Shown: positions 1-7,490 of the stretch, piece by piece
Layout: each line of letters starts with the position of its first letter
How positions within the stretch are numbered: position 1 is the stretch's first letter
Assembly (NCBI RefSeq): GCF_014490745.1
Contig: NZ_LZEU01000001.1
Coordinates: 434,001-498,000, forward strand
Direction: 5' to 3'
DNA from: Pseudomonas alcaligenes
GTDB lineage: Bacteria; Pseudomonadota; Gammaproteobacteria; Pseudomonadales; Pseudomonadaceae
DNA: 64,000 nt
Notes under the pieces: generated by a model
Databases searched by the model: none
The model's input: only the letters and a program-made list of their open reading frames with translations
What the model was told of the DNA's origin: nothing
Translations under genes and position numbers: made by a program

Positions 1-63
1 GTGGCGGTGTTCCTCGGCTCGAAGGAAGAAGTCGAGCGCGCCACCGCCTACCACCAGGCCTGA
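1..63 (+). CDS. fbp: Class 1 fructose-1,6-bisphosphatase, C-terminal fragment
   Basis: Only the last 20 codons and the TGA stop are inside the window; the gene enters from the left edge. The readable tail (VAVFLGSKEEVERATAYHQA) closely matches the C-terminus I remember for Pseudomonas class 1 fructose-bisphosphatase, the gluconeogenic enzyme converting fructose 1,6-bisphosphate to fructose 6-phosphate. The following DUF924, DUF3862-lipoprotein and Blc genes are in the order I recall next to fbp in P. aeruginosa, which supports the call. No catalytic residues can be checked. Confidence 0.75.
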   Translation: MAVFLGSKEEVERATAYHQA

Positions 64-66
64 GCC

Positions 67-666
67 ATGCCGGCCTGGCAGCCGTTGCTGGACTGGTGGT
101 TCGGCACTGCCGCCAGTGCCGCCGAGGTTGCCGCCCAGCGCCAGGCGCTGTGGTTCGGCTACCGCGCCGAGCAGGATGAGCAGGCGCGCCAGCGCTTCGC
201 TGCATGCTGCGAGCAGGCCCTGGCCGGCGAACTGCAGGCCTGGGCCGAGCAGCCGCAGGGCTGGCTGGCGTTACTTCTGCTGCTTGACCAGCTGCCGCGC
301 ATGCTGCATCGCGGTACGGCCCAGGCTTTCTCCGGTGATGCCCGCGCGCGCAGCCTGCTGAGCGCTGGCCTGGCCCGCGGCTTCGACCGGCAATTGCCGG
401 CGATCCGTCAGGTCTTCGTCTATCTGGTGCTGGAACATGCCGAGGAGCTGGCCGCCCAGGATCAGGCCGTGGCCGCCTTCACCCGTCTGCATGAGCAGGC
501 CCAACCCGCCGAGCGCGAGCTGTTCGCCGGCTTTCTCGAGTTTGCCCAGCGCCACCGCGAAGTGATCGCCCGCTTCGGCCGCTTCCCCCACCGCAATGCC
601 CAGCTCGGGCGTGCCACGACGCCGGACGAAGAAGCGTTCCTGCGGGAACCTGGCTCACGCTTCTGA
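67..666 (+). CDS. DUF924 family protein
   Basis: A 199-aa cytoplasmic protein starting three bases after the fbp stop, so probably co-transcribed with it. The family's hallmarks are visible: an N-terminal WWFG (residues 10-13), DQLPR followed by HRGTAQAF (about 74-88), RGFD (104-107), and the C-terminal GRFPHRN (171-177) before the STPEE-like TTPDEE. It looks all-alpha, has no signal peptide and is of normal family length. The biochemical function of DUF924 proteins is unknown to me. The family call is secure; no function is proposed. Confidence 0.85.
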   Translation: MPAWQPLLDWWFGTAASAAEVAAQRQALWFGYRAEQDEQARQRFAACCEQALAGELQAWAEQPQGWLALLLLLDQLPRMLHRGTAQAFSGDARARSLLSAGLARGFDRQLPAIRQVFVYLVLEHAEELAAQDQAVAAFTRLHEQAQPAERELFAGFLEFAQRHREVIARFGRFPHRNAQLGRATTPDEEAFLREPGSRF

Positions 667-736
667 CGTCCAACCGGCGCATCTGCCCGAGGCTTGTGCC
701 AAGCTCTGGCTTTCCCTTTTCTCCAGGAGTCGCTCC

Positions 737-991
737 ATGTCGCTGCGCAATCTCATCGTCCTCACTGCCTGTGTCCTGCTCGCCGCCTGCAGCAAGATCA
801 ACCAGGAGAACTACTCCAAAATCAAAGCCGGCATGGCCAAGGGCGAAGTGGAAAGCCTGCTCGGCAGCCCGACCGAGTGCAGCGGGGCGATCGGCCTGAC
901 CAGCTGCACCTGGGGCGACCAGAAGACCTTCATCAGTGTGCAGTTCGCTGGCGACAAGGTGATGATGTTTTCCGGCCAGGGCCTGAAGTAA
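737..991 (+). CDS. Small lipoprotein, DUF3862/BamE-like fold
   Basis: An 84-aa protein. The start at 737 was chosen over an upstream in-frame ATG because it has an AGGAG ribosome site at 725-729 and gives a proper lipoprotein signal: a short basic N-terminus, a hydrophobic run, and the lipobox LLAAC. The mature part contains KINQENYSKIKAGMAKGEV and a GSPTEC turn, the pattern of the SmpA/BamE/DUF3862 fold (helix pair followed by a sheet), which usually sits on the periplasmic side of an envelope membrane. Its partner is unknown. It ends three bases before the lipocalin gene, suggesting an operon. Confidence 0.8.
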   Translation: MSLRNLIVLTACVLLAACSKINQENYSKIKAGMAKGEVESLLGSPTECSGAIGLTSCTWGDQKTFISVQFAGDKVMMFSGQGLK

Positions 992-994
992 TCC

Positions 995-1552
995 ATGCGC
1001 CTGCTTGCCTCATCCCTGTTGTGCGTTGTGCTGGGTGGCTGTGCCGCTGCGGGCGATGCCCTTGCGCCGCCGCAGACTGCCGGCCAGGTTGATCTGCAGC
1101 GTTACCAGGGCACCTGGTACGAGCTGGCGCGTTTGCCGATGTTCTTCCAGCGCAATTGCGCGCAGTCCGAGGCGCAATACCAGCTGCAGAGCGATGGTAG
1201 CGTTGGCGTGACGAATCGCTGCCGTACGCTCGCAGGCGAGTGGCAGGAAGCCAGGGGCAGTGCCGTGGCTCAGGTCGCGGGCCATACCGACAAGCTGTGG
1301 GTGCGTTTCGATAACTGGTTCAGCCGGCTCTTCCCCGATACGGTCAAGGGCGACTACTGGGTACTTTATCTGGATGACGGCTACCAGACCGCCCTGGTTG
1401 GCAACCCCAACCGCGAGTACCTCTGGCTGTTGTCGCGCAGTCCGCAGGTGTCGGCGCAGACCCGCGAGACCCTGCTGGCGCAAGCCAAGGCCCGTGGTTA
1501 TGACACTGCCGAGCTGATCTGGCGCATAGCGGATGCGCAGATCGATCGGTAA
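995..1552 (+). CDS. blc: Outer-membrane lipocalin Blc
   Basis: A 185-aa lipoprotein: signal sequence with lipobox LGGC (Cys16), then a single lipocalin domain opening with the diagnostic GTWYE (39-43) and RLPMFFQRNC. Bacterial Blc lipocalins are anchored in the outer membrane and bind lysophospholipids or fatty acids, linked to envelope stress and starvation. The conserved tryptophan in the first strand and the late YLWLLSRSP strand are present, and the length is typical. It follows the small DUF3862 lipoprotein with a 3-bp gap; both probably belong to the fbp transcription unit. Confident family call; the ligand here is not known. Confidence 0.92.
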   Translation: MRLLASSLLCVVLGGCAAAGDALAPPQTAGQVDLQRYQGTWYELARLPMFFQRNCAQSEAQYQLQSDGSVGVTNRCRTLAGEWQEARGSAVAQVAGHTDKLWVRFDNWFSRLFPDTVKGDYWVLYLDDGYQTALVGNPNREYLWLLSRSPQVSAQTRETLLAQAKARGYDTAELIWRIADAQIDR

Positions 1553-1555
1553 CCC

Positions 1556-1993
1556 TCAGCGTTTGCTGCGCAGGCGCACCACGATCTCAGTGTCGCCCTC
1601 GGCATGCTCGAACAGGCATTGCCGCGGCGTCGGCTTGCCGTTGAGCAGGCTCGGATTGGCGGAGAAACCCACCGGCTCCAGCGGGATGCCGCGCGGGCTG
1701 AGGTCGAGGCGGCCATTGCCGTTGCTGTCCTGGTACAGCTGCAGGGCGTAGCGCCCGGGCGGCAGGTTGCGCAGGCGCAGCGGCGCCTGCTGGCTCTCGA
1801 TCTGGCGCAGGATGCGGCCGTCCCAGTCCGGCTGGTCGGCGAACACCAGGGCCAGGTGCAGCGCGGCGCCGTCCTGCTGGCCTTCGAGGCGTACCAGGAT
1901 GTCGCCGGCGTGCAGCGCCGGGCAGACCAGCAGTAGCGCCAGCGGCGCCAGACGGCACAGCGCGGTTACGGTTTGAAGAATTCTCTGTGGCAT
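1556..1993 (-). CDS. DUF2141 secreted protein
   Basis: A 145-aa exported protein. The start at 1993 was preferred to an upstream in-frame ATG because a GGAG ribosome site precedes it and it gives a clean signal peptide (MPQRILQTV, hydrophobic core, ending near LHA). The mature domain carries the DUF2141 pattern: a transthyretin-like beta sandwich with LPPGRYALQLYQDSNGNGRLD and GIPLEPVGFS. The acidic DSNGNGRLD loop resembles a calcium-binding turn. The function of the family is unknown. It is divergent from the DarA-like gene, only 32 bp between start codons, and converges on blc. Whether it belongs to the lipid locus is an inference from position. Confidence 0.75.
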   Translation of the reverse strand: MPQRILQTVTALCRLAPLALLLVCPALHAGDILVRLEGQQDGAALHLALVFADQPDWDGRILRQIESQQAPLRLRNLPPGRYALQLYQDSNGNGRLDLSPRGIPLEPVGFSANPSLLNGKPTPRQCLFEHAEGDTEIVVRLRSKR

Positions 1994-2025
1994 ACTCCGG
2001 GCATTCTGCAGGGAATCGGCAAGGG

Positions 2026-2943
2026 ATGCGTCAGGTTTTAGTGGTTCATTTCTCACAGACAGGCCAACTGGATCGGCTCATGCACTCGGTCTGTGCACCG
2101 CTGCAGGCGCACGCCGATGTTCAGGTGGATTTCCTCGCCCTGCAACCGGCCGAGCCTTTCCCCTTCCCCTGGCCGTTCCTCGGCTTCTTCCGCATCTTCC
2201 CGGAAACCGTGCTGATGCGCCCGCAGCCGCTGCTGCCGCTGGCGGTGGATGCCGGCAAGCGCTACGACCTGATCATCCTCGCCTACCAGGTGTGGTTCCT
2301 CTCGCCTTCGCTGCCGCTGAGCAGTTTCCTCGCCTCGCCCGAAGCGGCTCGGCTGCTCAAGGACACCCCGGTGGTGACCCTGATCGGCTGCCGCAACATG
2401 TGGCTGATGGCCCAGGAGAAGGTCAAGGCGCGCCTGAGCCAGCTGGGCGCGCGGCTGGTCGACAACATCGCCCTGACCGATGCCTGCGGTACCGCCGCAA
2501 GCTTCCTGGCCACCCCGCTGTGGCTGTTCACCGGCCGGCAGAAACCCTACGCCTGGGTGCCGCGTGCCGGCATCGAAGAGGCCGAGATCGTTGCCGCCAG
2601 CCGTTTCGGTGAGGCCATGGCGCAGCGCCTGACGGCCGACGGGTTGCCCATCACCGAACCCATGCTCAAGGGCCTCGGCGCCGTACGCATCGACGAAAAA
2701 CTGATCGGCAGCGAGAAGGTCGGCAACCGCAGCTTCCAGTTGTGGAGCCGCCTGCTCAGCGCCCTCGGCCCGCAACAGAGCCGGCGCCGCGGTGCCGGCC
2801 TGGTGGTGTACATCGTCTTCCTGCTGTGCCTGATCATTACCGTGGTGCCGCTCGGCGCCCTGCTCAAGAAACTGCTGACTCCGCTGTTCAGGGAACGAAC
2901 GATGCGTGAAAAGGCCTACTTCGCCGGCCCGTCCGGCGAGTGA
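2026..2943 (+). CDS. DarA-like flavodoxin-fold protein (dialkylresorcinol-type aromatase)
   Basis: A 305-aa protein opening with a flavodoxin-type beta strand and phosphate loop (VLVVHFSQTGQL, residues 4-15), and ending in one predicted membrane helix (about 258-282) with a short basic tail. This layout matches the DarA family, which acts with the ketosynthase DarB in bacterial dialkylresorcinol and flexirubin pathways and is considered the aromatase for the cyclised diketide. The start at 2026 was chosen because an internal AAGGG precedes it and the fold begins at once. It is first in a plus-strand operon, followed 19 bp later by a DarB-like ketosynthase, exactly the DarA–DarB pairing. The substrate is not deducible. 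Confidence 0.75.
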   Translation: MRQVLVVHFSQTGQLDRLMHSVCAPLQAHADVQVDFLALQPAEPFPFPWPFLGFFRIFPETVLMRPQPLLPLAVDAGKRYDLIILAYQVWFLSPSLPLSSFLASPEAARLLKDTPVVTLIGCRNMWLMAQEKVKARLSQLGARLVDNIALTDACGTAASFLATPLWLFTGRQKPYAWVPRAGIEEAEIVAASRFGEAMAQRLTADGLPITEPMLKGLGAVRIDEKLIGSEKVGNRSFQLWSRLLSALGPQQSRRRGAGLVVYIVFLLCLIITVVPLGALLKKLLTPLFRERTMREKAYFAGPSGE

Positions 2944-2962
2944 AGTGACCCGAGGACTCGCT

Positions 2963-4120
2963 GTGGTGCAACCCGTTTTCATCAATCGCATCAGCGCCTA
3001 CCTGCCTTTCGACCCGGTCGACAACGAACAGATGGAACAGCGCCTCGGCCTGGTCGGCGGCCAGCCGTCGCGGGCGCGGCGCCTGGTGCTGCGGCGCAAT
3101 GGCATCCAGCAGCGCCACTACGTGATCGACCCGGCCAGCGGCGAACCGGCCATGAGCAATGCGCAGATCAGCGCCGCGGCCGTGCGCGGCTTGGCCGGGC
3201 CGGGCTTCGACCTGGCCACGCTGGACTGCCTGGTGGCCAGCACCTCCTCGCCGGATCAGGTGATGCCGGGGCACGCGGTGATGGTGCACGGCGAGCTGGG
3301 CAACCCGTCCTGCGAGGTGGTGACCACCGCCGGCATCTGCCTGTGCGGAATGACCGCGCTGAAGTACGCCTGGCTCAGCGTGGCCAGCGGCGAAAGCCGC
3401 AACGCGGTGGCCTGCGGCTCGGAAGTGGCTTCCACGCTGATGCAGGCGCGCAACTTCAACGCCGAGTACGAGAGCCGCGTCGACGAGCTGGAAAGCCATC
3501 CGGAAATCGCCTTCGAGAAGGACTTCCTGCGCTGGATGCTCTCCGACGGCGCCGGTGCCGTGTGGCTGCAGGGCCAGCCCAACGCCAGCGGCCTGAGCCT
3601 GCGCATCGACTGGATCGACGTGCTGTCGTTCGCCGACCAGATGCCGCCGTGCATGTACGCCGGCGCCGACATGCAGGACGGCCAGCTGGTCGGCTGGAGC
3701 CGTTATGACGCCGATGAGCGTGGGCGGCGCTCGGTGATGGCGATCAAGCAGGACGTCAGACTGCTCAACGACAACATCGTCAAATACACGGTGGAAGAGG
3801 CCTTGCGCCGCATCATGCAGCGCCGCGAACTGCGCGTGGCCGACATCGAGCACTTCCTGCCGCACTACAGCTCGGAGTACTTCCGCGAGCCGCTGGCCGC
3901 CGGCCTGGCCAACGCCGATCTGCCGATTCCGCAGGAGCGCTGGTTCACCAACCTGACCAGCAAGGGCAACACCGGCGCCGCGTCGATCTTCATCATCCTC
4001 GAAGAACTGTTCAATGGCAGGCGCCTGCGCAGCGGCGAACGCCTGCTCTGCTATGTCCCGGAAAGCGGGCGCTTTTCCAGCGCCTTCATGCACCTGACGG
4101 TGGTCGGCCATGGGGATTAA
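2963..4120 (+). CDS. Ketosynthase III (FabH/DarB-like)
   Basis: A 385-aa thiolase-fold protein with the FabH-type Cys-His-Asn triad: Cys126 in AGICLCGMTAL (Cys128 is a nearby alternative), His301 in HFLPHYSS, and Asn336 in SKGNTGAAS. The GTG start at 2963 has AGGA at 2953-2956; a GTG at 2945 is possible. Ketosynthase III enzymes condense acyl thioesters with malonyl or beta-ketoacyl units; the DarB subgroup joins two beta-ketoacyl thioesters and cyclises them. Pairing with the DarA-like gene favours that subgroup, but a plain FabH-type priming role is not excluded. It is followed after 5 bp by the unknown 135-aa gene. Confidence 0.82.
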   Translation: MVQPVFINRISAYLPFDPVDNEQMEQRLGLVGGQPSRARRLVLRRNGIQQRHYVIDPASGEPAMSNAQISAAAVRGLAGPGFDLATLDCLVASTSSPDQVMPGHAVMVHGELGNPSCEVVTTAGICLCGMTALKYAWLSVASGESRNAVACGSEVASTLMQARNFNAEYESRVDELESHPEIAFEKDFLRWMLSDGAGAVWLQGQPNASGLSLRIDWIDVLSFADQMPPCMYAGADMQDGQLVGWSRYDADERGRRSVMAIKQDVRLLNDNIVKYTVEEALRRIMQRRELRVADIEHFLPHYSSEYFREPLAAGLANADLPIPQERWFTNLTSKGNTGAASIFIILEELFNGRRLRSGERLLCYVPESGRFSSAFMHLTVVGHGD

Positions 4121-4125
4121 AAACC

Positions 4126-4533
4126 ATGAAGCTTGAAGACGTTCCCCAGGATCACAGCTCCACCTACGGCGGCCAGCGCAAGCTGGTCTATGCGGTCGAC
4201 GCCGCGGGCCAGTACCAGGGCGCGCGCAGCGATGGCTGGGAGCCGGAGGCTTTCGCCACCCAGCTCGCCGTGGCCGAGCTGGAAGAGCTGGAGGCCGAGG
4301 CCGAGGCGGCCTGGCGGCGCGGCGAGCTGTCGCCGCTGAAATTCCTCATGTACCGCTATCGCCTGGATGAGCCGGCTCTGGCGCAGATCACTGGGCTGTG
4401 GCAGTGGCGCATCCGCCGGCATTTCCGCCCGACCACCTACCGGCGCCTCGGCCGCGCCATCCTGGCCCGCTACGCCGAGGCCTTCGGCCTGCCGGTCGAG
4501 CACCTGAGCGCCTACCAGAAGGAACCGGCATGA
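4126..4533 (+). CDS. Unknown 135-aa protein in the DarAB/BtrH operon
   Basis: I do not recognise this family. The protein is cytoplasmic (no signal or membrane helix). Its N-terminal third is polar, with YGGQRKLVYAVD and a tryptophan loop. A very acidic coiled-coil-like helix (AELEELEAEAEAAWRRGEL, about 49-67) follows. The C-terminal half is basic (LWQWRIRRHFRPTTYRRLG, about 90-108) and reads like a compact helical, possibly HTH-like, domain ending in FGLPVEHL. It could be a regulator, a scaffold or a partner of the acyltransferase, whose ATG overlaps this gene's TGA (ATGA), implying translational coupling and similar amounts of both proteins. Confidence 0.65.
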   Translation: MKLEDVPQDHSSTYGGQRKLVYAVDAAGQYQGARSDGWEPEAFATQLAVAELEELEAEAEAAWRRGELSPLKFLMYRYRLDEPALAQITGLWQWRIRRHFRPTTYRRLGRAILARYAEAFGLPVEHLSAYQKEPA

Positions 4534-5543
4534 GCAGCTTCGAAGCGCATTTCCAGCACCGCCAGAGTGCCCACTGCGAAAGCGGGGTGATGGCCAGCCT
4601 GCTCAGCCACGCCGGCCTGCCGATGAGCGAGCCGATGGCCTTCGGCCTGGCCTCGGGGCTGGCCTTTGCCTACCTGCCGATCGTCAAGCTCGGTGGCATG
4701 CCGCTGATTGCCTACCGCATGCCGCCCCGGCATCTGATCAAGACCCTCAGCAAGCGCCTCGGCGCGCGCCTGTACAGCCGTACCTTTGGCAACCCCGAAC
4801 AGGGCCGCCGCGAGCTGGACGAGGCGCTGGCCGGCGGACGCCTGGCCGGTCTGCAGAGTTCGGTGTTCTGGCTGCCGTACTTTCCGCCGGAGATGCGCTT
4901 CCACTTCAACGCGCACAACCTGCTGGTGTACGGCCGCGACGGCGACGACTACCTGATCAGCGACCCGGTGTTCGAGCACCCGGTGCGCTGTGCCAGCGAG
5001 GATCTGCAGAAGGCCCGTTTCGCCAAGGGCGCGCTGGCGGCCAAGGGCCTGATGTACTGGCTGGATGACGTGCCGCTGGAGCAGGACTGGGAGAAGCTGA
5101 TCCGCCAGGCCGTGCTCGGCACCACGCGCATCCTCGACGGCATGCCGCTGCCGTGGATCGGCATTCGCGGTATCCAGCACCTGGCCAAGCAGGTCGAGAA
5201 GCTCGACCCGACGCAGAGCAAGTACAACCGCCTGTACCTGACCCATATCGTGCGCATGCAGGAAGAGATCGGCACCGGCGGCGCTGGTTTCCGCTTCATG
5301 TACGCCAGTTTCCTGCAGGAGGCCGGCGACAGGCTCGGTGCTGCCGAGCTGGGCGAGGCCTCGCAGCGCCTGACCGCCATCGGCGACGACTGGCGCCAGT
5401 TCGCCTCGGCCTGCGTGCGCGCCAGCCGCAGCAAGGGCGAAGCGCCGGACTTCCGTCCCATTGCCGCGATGCTGCGTGGCATCGCCGGTCAGGAGCGCGC
5501 GCTGATGCAGGAACTGGGCGCCTGGAGCAAGCGCAAGGGCTGA
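4530..5543 (+). CDS. BtrH-like cysteine acyltransferase
   Basis: A 337-aa protein with the BtrH N-terminal layout: a nucleophile Cys16 in AHCESG, His129 in FNAHNLLVYG and Asp145 in LISDP, forming a papain-like triad. BtrH in butirosin biosynthesis moves an acyl group from the carrier protein BtrI to an amine, so this protein probably transfers the product of the neighbouring ACP-bound pathway to an amine or alcohol acceptor. The C-terminal half (about 180-337) is helical, as in the DUF4872 part of such proteins. The start at 4530 overlaps the previous stop (ATGA). It is last in the operon and ends 20 bp from the convergent operon. The acceptor is unknown. Confidence 0.78.
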   Translation: MSSFEAHFQHRQSAHCESGVMASLLSHAGLPMSEPMAFGLASGLAFAYLPIVKLGGMPLIAYRMPPRHLIKTLSKRLGARLYSRTFGNPEQGRRELDEALAGGRLAGLQSSVFWLPYFPPEMRFHFNAHNLLVYGRDGDDYLISDPVFEHPVRCASEDLQKARFAKGALAAKGLMYWLDDVPLEQDWEKLIRQAVLGTTRILDGMPLPWIGIRGIQHLAKQVEKLDPTQSKYNRLYLTHIVRMQEEIGTGGAGFRFMYASFLQEAGDRLGAAELGEASQRLTAIGDDWRQFASACVRASRSKGEAPDFRPIAAMLRGIAGQERALMQELGAWSKRKG

Positions 5544-5563
5544 GCCGCAGCAGCGGCCCGCCT

Positions 5564-6121
5564 TTACAGGGCGAGCCGGCTGACCTCGCTGCCCGCCGTC
5601 AGTGCAGCGAAGTCGGCGCCCGGCTGAGCTGGCGCGCTACCTTCCAGCAGCACCGCCTGCACACGGAAATCACCCAGATCCTCGACCAGCAGCAACAGCG
5701 CCTGGCTGCAGTTGCCGGCGGCCAGATCCACGGCGGCCAGGCGCTGCAGCTGCGGCCACACCCGCGGCCCTGCGCCGATAAACAGGTTCGGCCCTTCCAG
5801 GCCCAGTTGCTGGGCGACATGGAAGCCGGCGGCATTACTCACGCTGTTGACGAACTCGAAGGGCTTGGGCTGGCGCTGCTGTACGCACACGGCATCGAGC
5901 AGTGCGCCCATGGTCGGCCGTGCCGGGTAGCGTGAGGCCAGGTACAGGCCGCAGTCGCTGCGCACGTTGTCCTTGAGCAGGGCGGCGCCAAGCAGGGCCT
6001 GGAAGATCAGGCGGTCGATGCGGCGTGGCGGGCTGGCCAGGTATTGGCCGAGGGCGGCCTTCAGCGCCTTGTCGTCGAGCTCGGCGCTGCCGTGGATCTC
6101 GCTGGCGGCGATCAGCTTCAT
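5564..6121 (-). CDS. Half-size ketosynthase-like protein lacking the active-site Cys
   Basis: A 185-aa protein equivalent to the N-terminal half of a ketosynthase: it has the FEFVNSVSNAAGFHVAQQLG stretch (about 88-107) and the GPNLFIG strand that in active enzymes leads into the catalytic Cys, but here the following residues (GAGPR) contain no Cys, and the C-terminal half with the two His is absent. Its ATG overlaps the stop of the full-length ketosynthase upstream (ATGA), so the two are probably made as a pair. By analogy with chain-length factors, and with the short ApeC-type partner in aryl-polyene systems as I recall it, it may be a non-catalytic subunit. A decayed gene is less likely because the frame is intact. 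Confidence 0.72.
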   Translation of the reverse strand: MKLIAASEIHGSAELDDKALKAALGQYLASPPRRIDRLIFQALLGAALLKDNVRSDCGLYLASRYPARPTMGALLDAVCVQQRQPKPFEFVNSVSNAAGFHVAQQLGLEGPNLFIGAGPRVWPQLQRLAAVDLAAGNCSQALLLLVEDLGDFRVQAVLLEGSAPAQPGADFAALTAGSEVSRLAL

Positions 6122-7227
6122 GCGCGCTCTCCTTCTCGGCAGCCCTGCAGCACCAGGCTGGCGTTGTTGCCGCCGAAGCCAAAGAAGTTGGCCAGCAGCA
6201 GGGCGTCGGGGGCGAGCGCCGTCGGCTCGCTGGGCAGCGGCAGCAGCGCCGCGTTGGCATAGTCCAGCGCTGGTAGCGCGCCCTGGCGCAGGGCGGCCAG
6301 CAGTAACAGGGTTTCGCTCAGGCCGCAGGCGCCCAGGGTGTGGCCGAGCCAGGGCTTGAGCACGCACAGCGGCGGCAGCGCGGTACCGAACAGGCGGCGC
6401 ATGCCGTTGCTCTCGGCATGGTCGTTGGCGCCGGTGGCGGTGCCGTGCAGCTTGCTCAGGGCGATCTGCCCGGCAGTCACGCCGGCGCGCTGCAGGGCCT
6501 GGCGCATCACCCAGTCGATATGGCTGCCGTCCTCGCGGGTGGTGGTCAGGCTGCTGGTGTCGCAGGCGCTGAAGCCGCCGAGCAGTTTGGCCAGCGGCGC
6601 CGGGCCGGGGTCGGCGGCGAGCAGGGCGGCGCAATAGGCTTCGCCCAGCACCAGGCCATCGCGCTCGGGGTGGAAGGGCCGGTAGGCGCCGCTGGGGCTG
6701 GTCAGGTCGAGGGCACCGAAGCCCTGCTGGGCCAGCTGGCTGGGCGTTTCGCAGGCCAGCACCAGTACCCGGGCGAACTGCCCGGCGCCGATCAGCCCGG
6801 CACCGTAGAGCAGGCCATTGGCGGCGCTGGTGCAGGCGGTGTTGAGGGTGAAGGCGTCGGCGAAGCCATGGCGCTGGCGCAGCTGTTCGGCCAGCAGATC
6901 CAGCGGCGTGGAGTGCTCGAAGCGGAAGCCGCCCTCGGTGGCCACGCGCGCTTCCAGCTCGCTGATATCCAGCGCGGTGCTGGCGACTATCAGCAGGCAG
7001 TCGGCGGCTGGCGTGTCGCCCAGGGTCTCGCCCAGCAGGCGATCCAGGCGCGCGTCCAGCGCTTCCTCGGTGGCGACGGCGAAGTAGGGCCGTGGCTGCT
7101 GCAGCTCATGCAGGAGGAAGGGCCGTGGCTGCGGCCGACGATCGGCCAGCAGGTTGCCCGTCGCCGCATCCAGGTCGGCGCCCAGGGCGCTGTGCAGGGC
7201 GCCGCGCTGCAGATAGACCGGGGTCAC
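6118..7227 (-). CDS. Beta-ketoacyl-ACP synthase (FabF/type II PKS-like)
   Basis: A 369-aa elongating ketosynthase with the full Cys-His-His triad: Cys132 in LNTACTSAANG, His261 in LHGTATGANDHAE and His296 in KPWLGHTLGACG. The glycine-rich C-terminus FFGFGGNNASLVL is typical. It is somewhat shorter than FabF (about 410 aa), as in PKS-type or aryl-polyene ketosynthases. The GTG start at 7227 overlaps the ACP stop (GTGA). It would extend acyl chains on the adjacent ACP with malonyl units; together with the half-size protein downstream it may form a heterodimer. Chain length and starter cannot be read from sequence. Confidence 0.85.
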   Translation of the reverse strand: MTPVYLQRGALHSALGADLDAATGNLLADRRPQPRPFLLHELQQPRPYFAVATEEALDARLDRLLGETLGDTPAADCLLIVASTALDISELEARVATEGGFRFEHSTPLDLLAEQLRQRHGFADAFTLNTACTSAANGLLYGAGLIGAGQFARVLVLACETPSQLAQQGFGALDLTSPSGAYRPFHPERDGLVLGEAYCAALLAADPGPAPLAKLLGGFSACDTSSLTTTREDGSHIDWVMRQALQRAGVTAGQIALSKLHGTATGANDHAESNGMRRLFGTALPPLCVLKPWLGHTLGACGLSETLLLLAALRQGALPALDYANAALLPLPSEPTALAPDALLLANFFGFGGNNASLVLQGCREGERA

Positions 7228-7490
7228 CGGGACTGCCGGATAAAGGCGGCGATATCGGCGATGCTGGCGAGGATCTTGCGCCCGTCCTTGGCGCCTTCGA
7301 TGCGCACGCCGTAGTGCTGCTGCAGGGCCAGGGACACCTGCAGGGCATCCAGGCTGTCCATCTGCACCCGGCTCTTGCTGCCGAACAACGGCTCATCGTC
7401 GGCGATGCTCTGCCAGTCGATGTCGTCTTCCTTGTCACACTCACGAATCAGCAGTTGCTTGAGTTGTTGTTCTAGTAATGCGTCGTCCAT
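7224..7490 (-). CDS. Acyl carrier protein
   Basis: An 88-aa acyl carrier protein. The phosphopantetheine attachment serine is Ser46 in RVQMDSLDALQ, followed by the usual amphipathic helix (VSLALQQHYGVRIEG) and a final helix (ILASIADIAAFIRQ). The start at 7490 was chosen over the longer in-frame start because it gives a standard ACP length; it lies 19 bp inside the end of the permease gene. Residues 15-31 are unusually acidic. It would be loaded by a phosphopantetheinyl transferase encoded elsewhere (none is in the locus) and should carry the chain for the ketosynthase, dehydratase and BtrH-like protein. Confidence 0.9.
   Translation of the reverse strand: MDDALLEQQLKQLLIRECDKEDDIDWQSIADDEPLFGSKSRVQMDSLDALQVSLALQQHYGVRIEGAKDGRKILASIADIAAFIRQSR

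Noticed and set aside
5564..6121. Half-size ketosynthase considered as a pseudogene
   Set aside because: Intact frame, normal codon bias, start coupled to the upstream gene and a non-random end argue for a functional short subunit; kept as CDS with that caveat.
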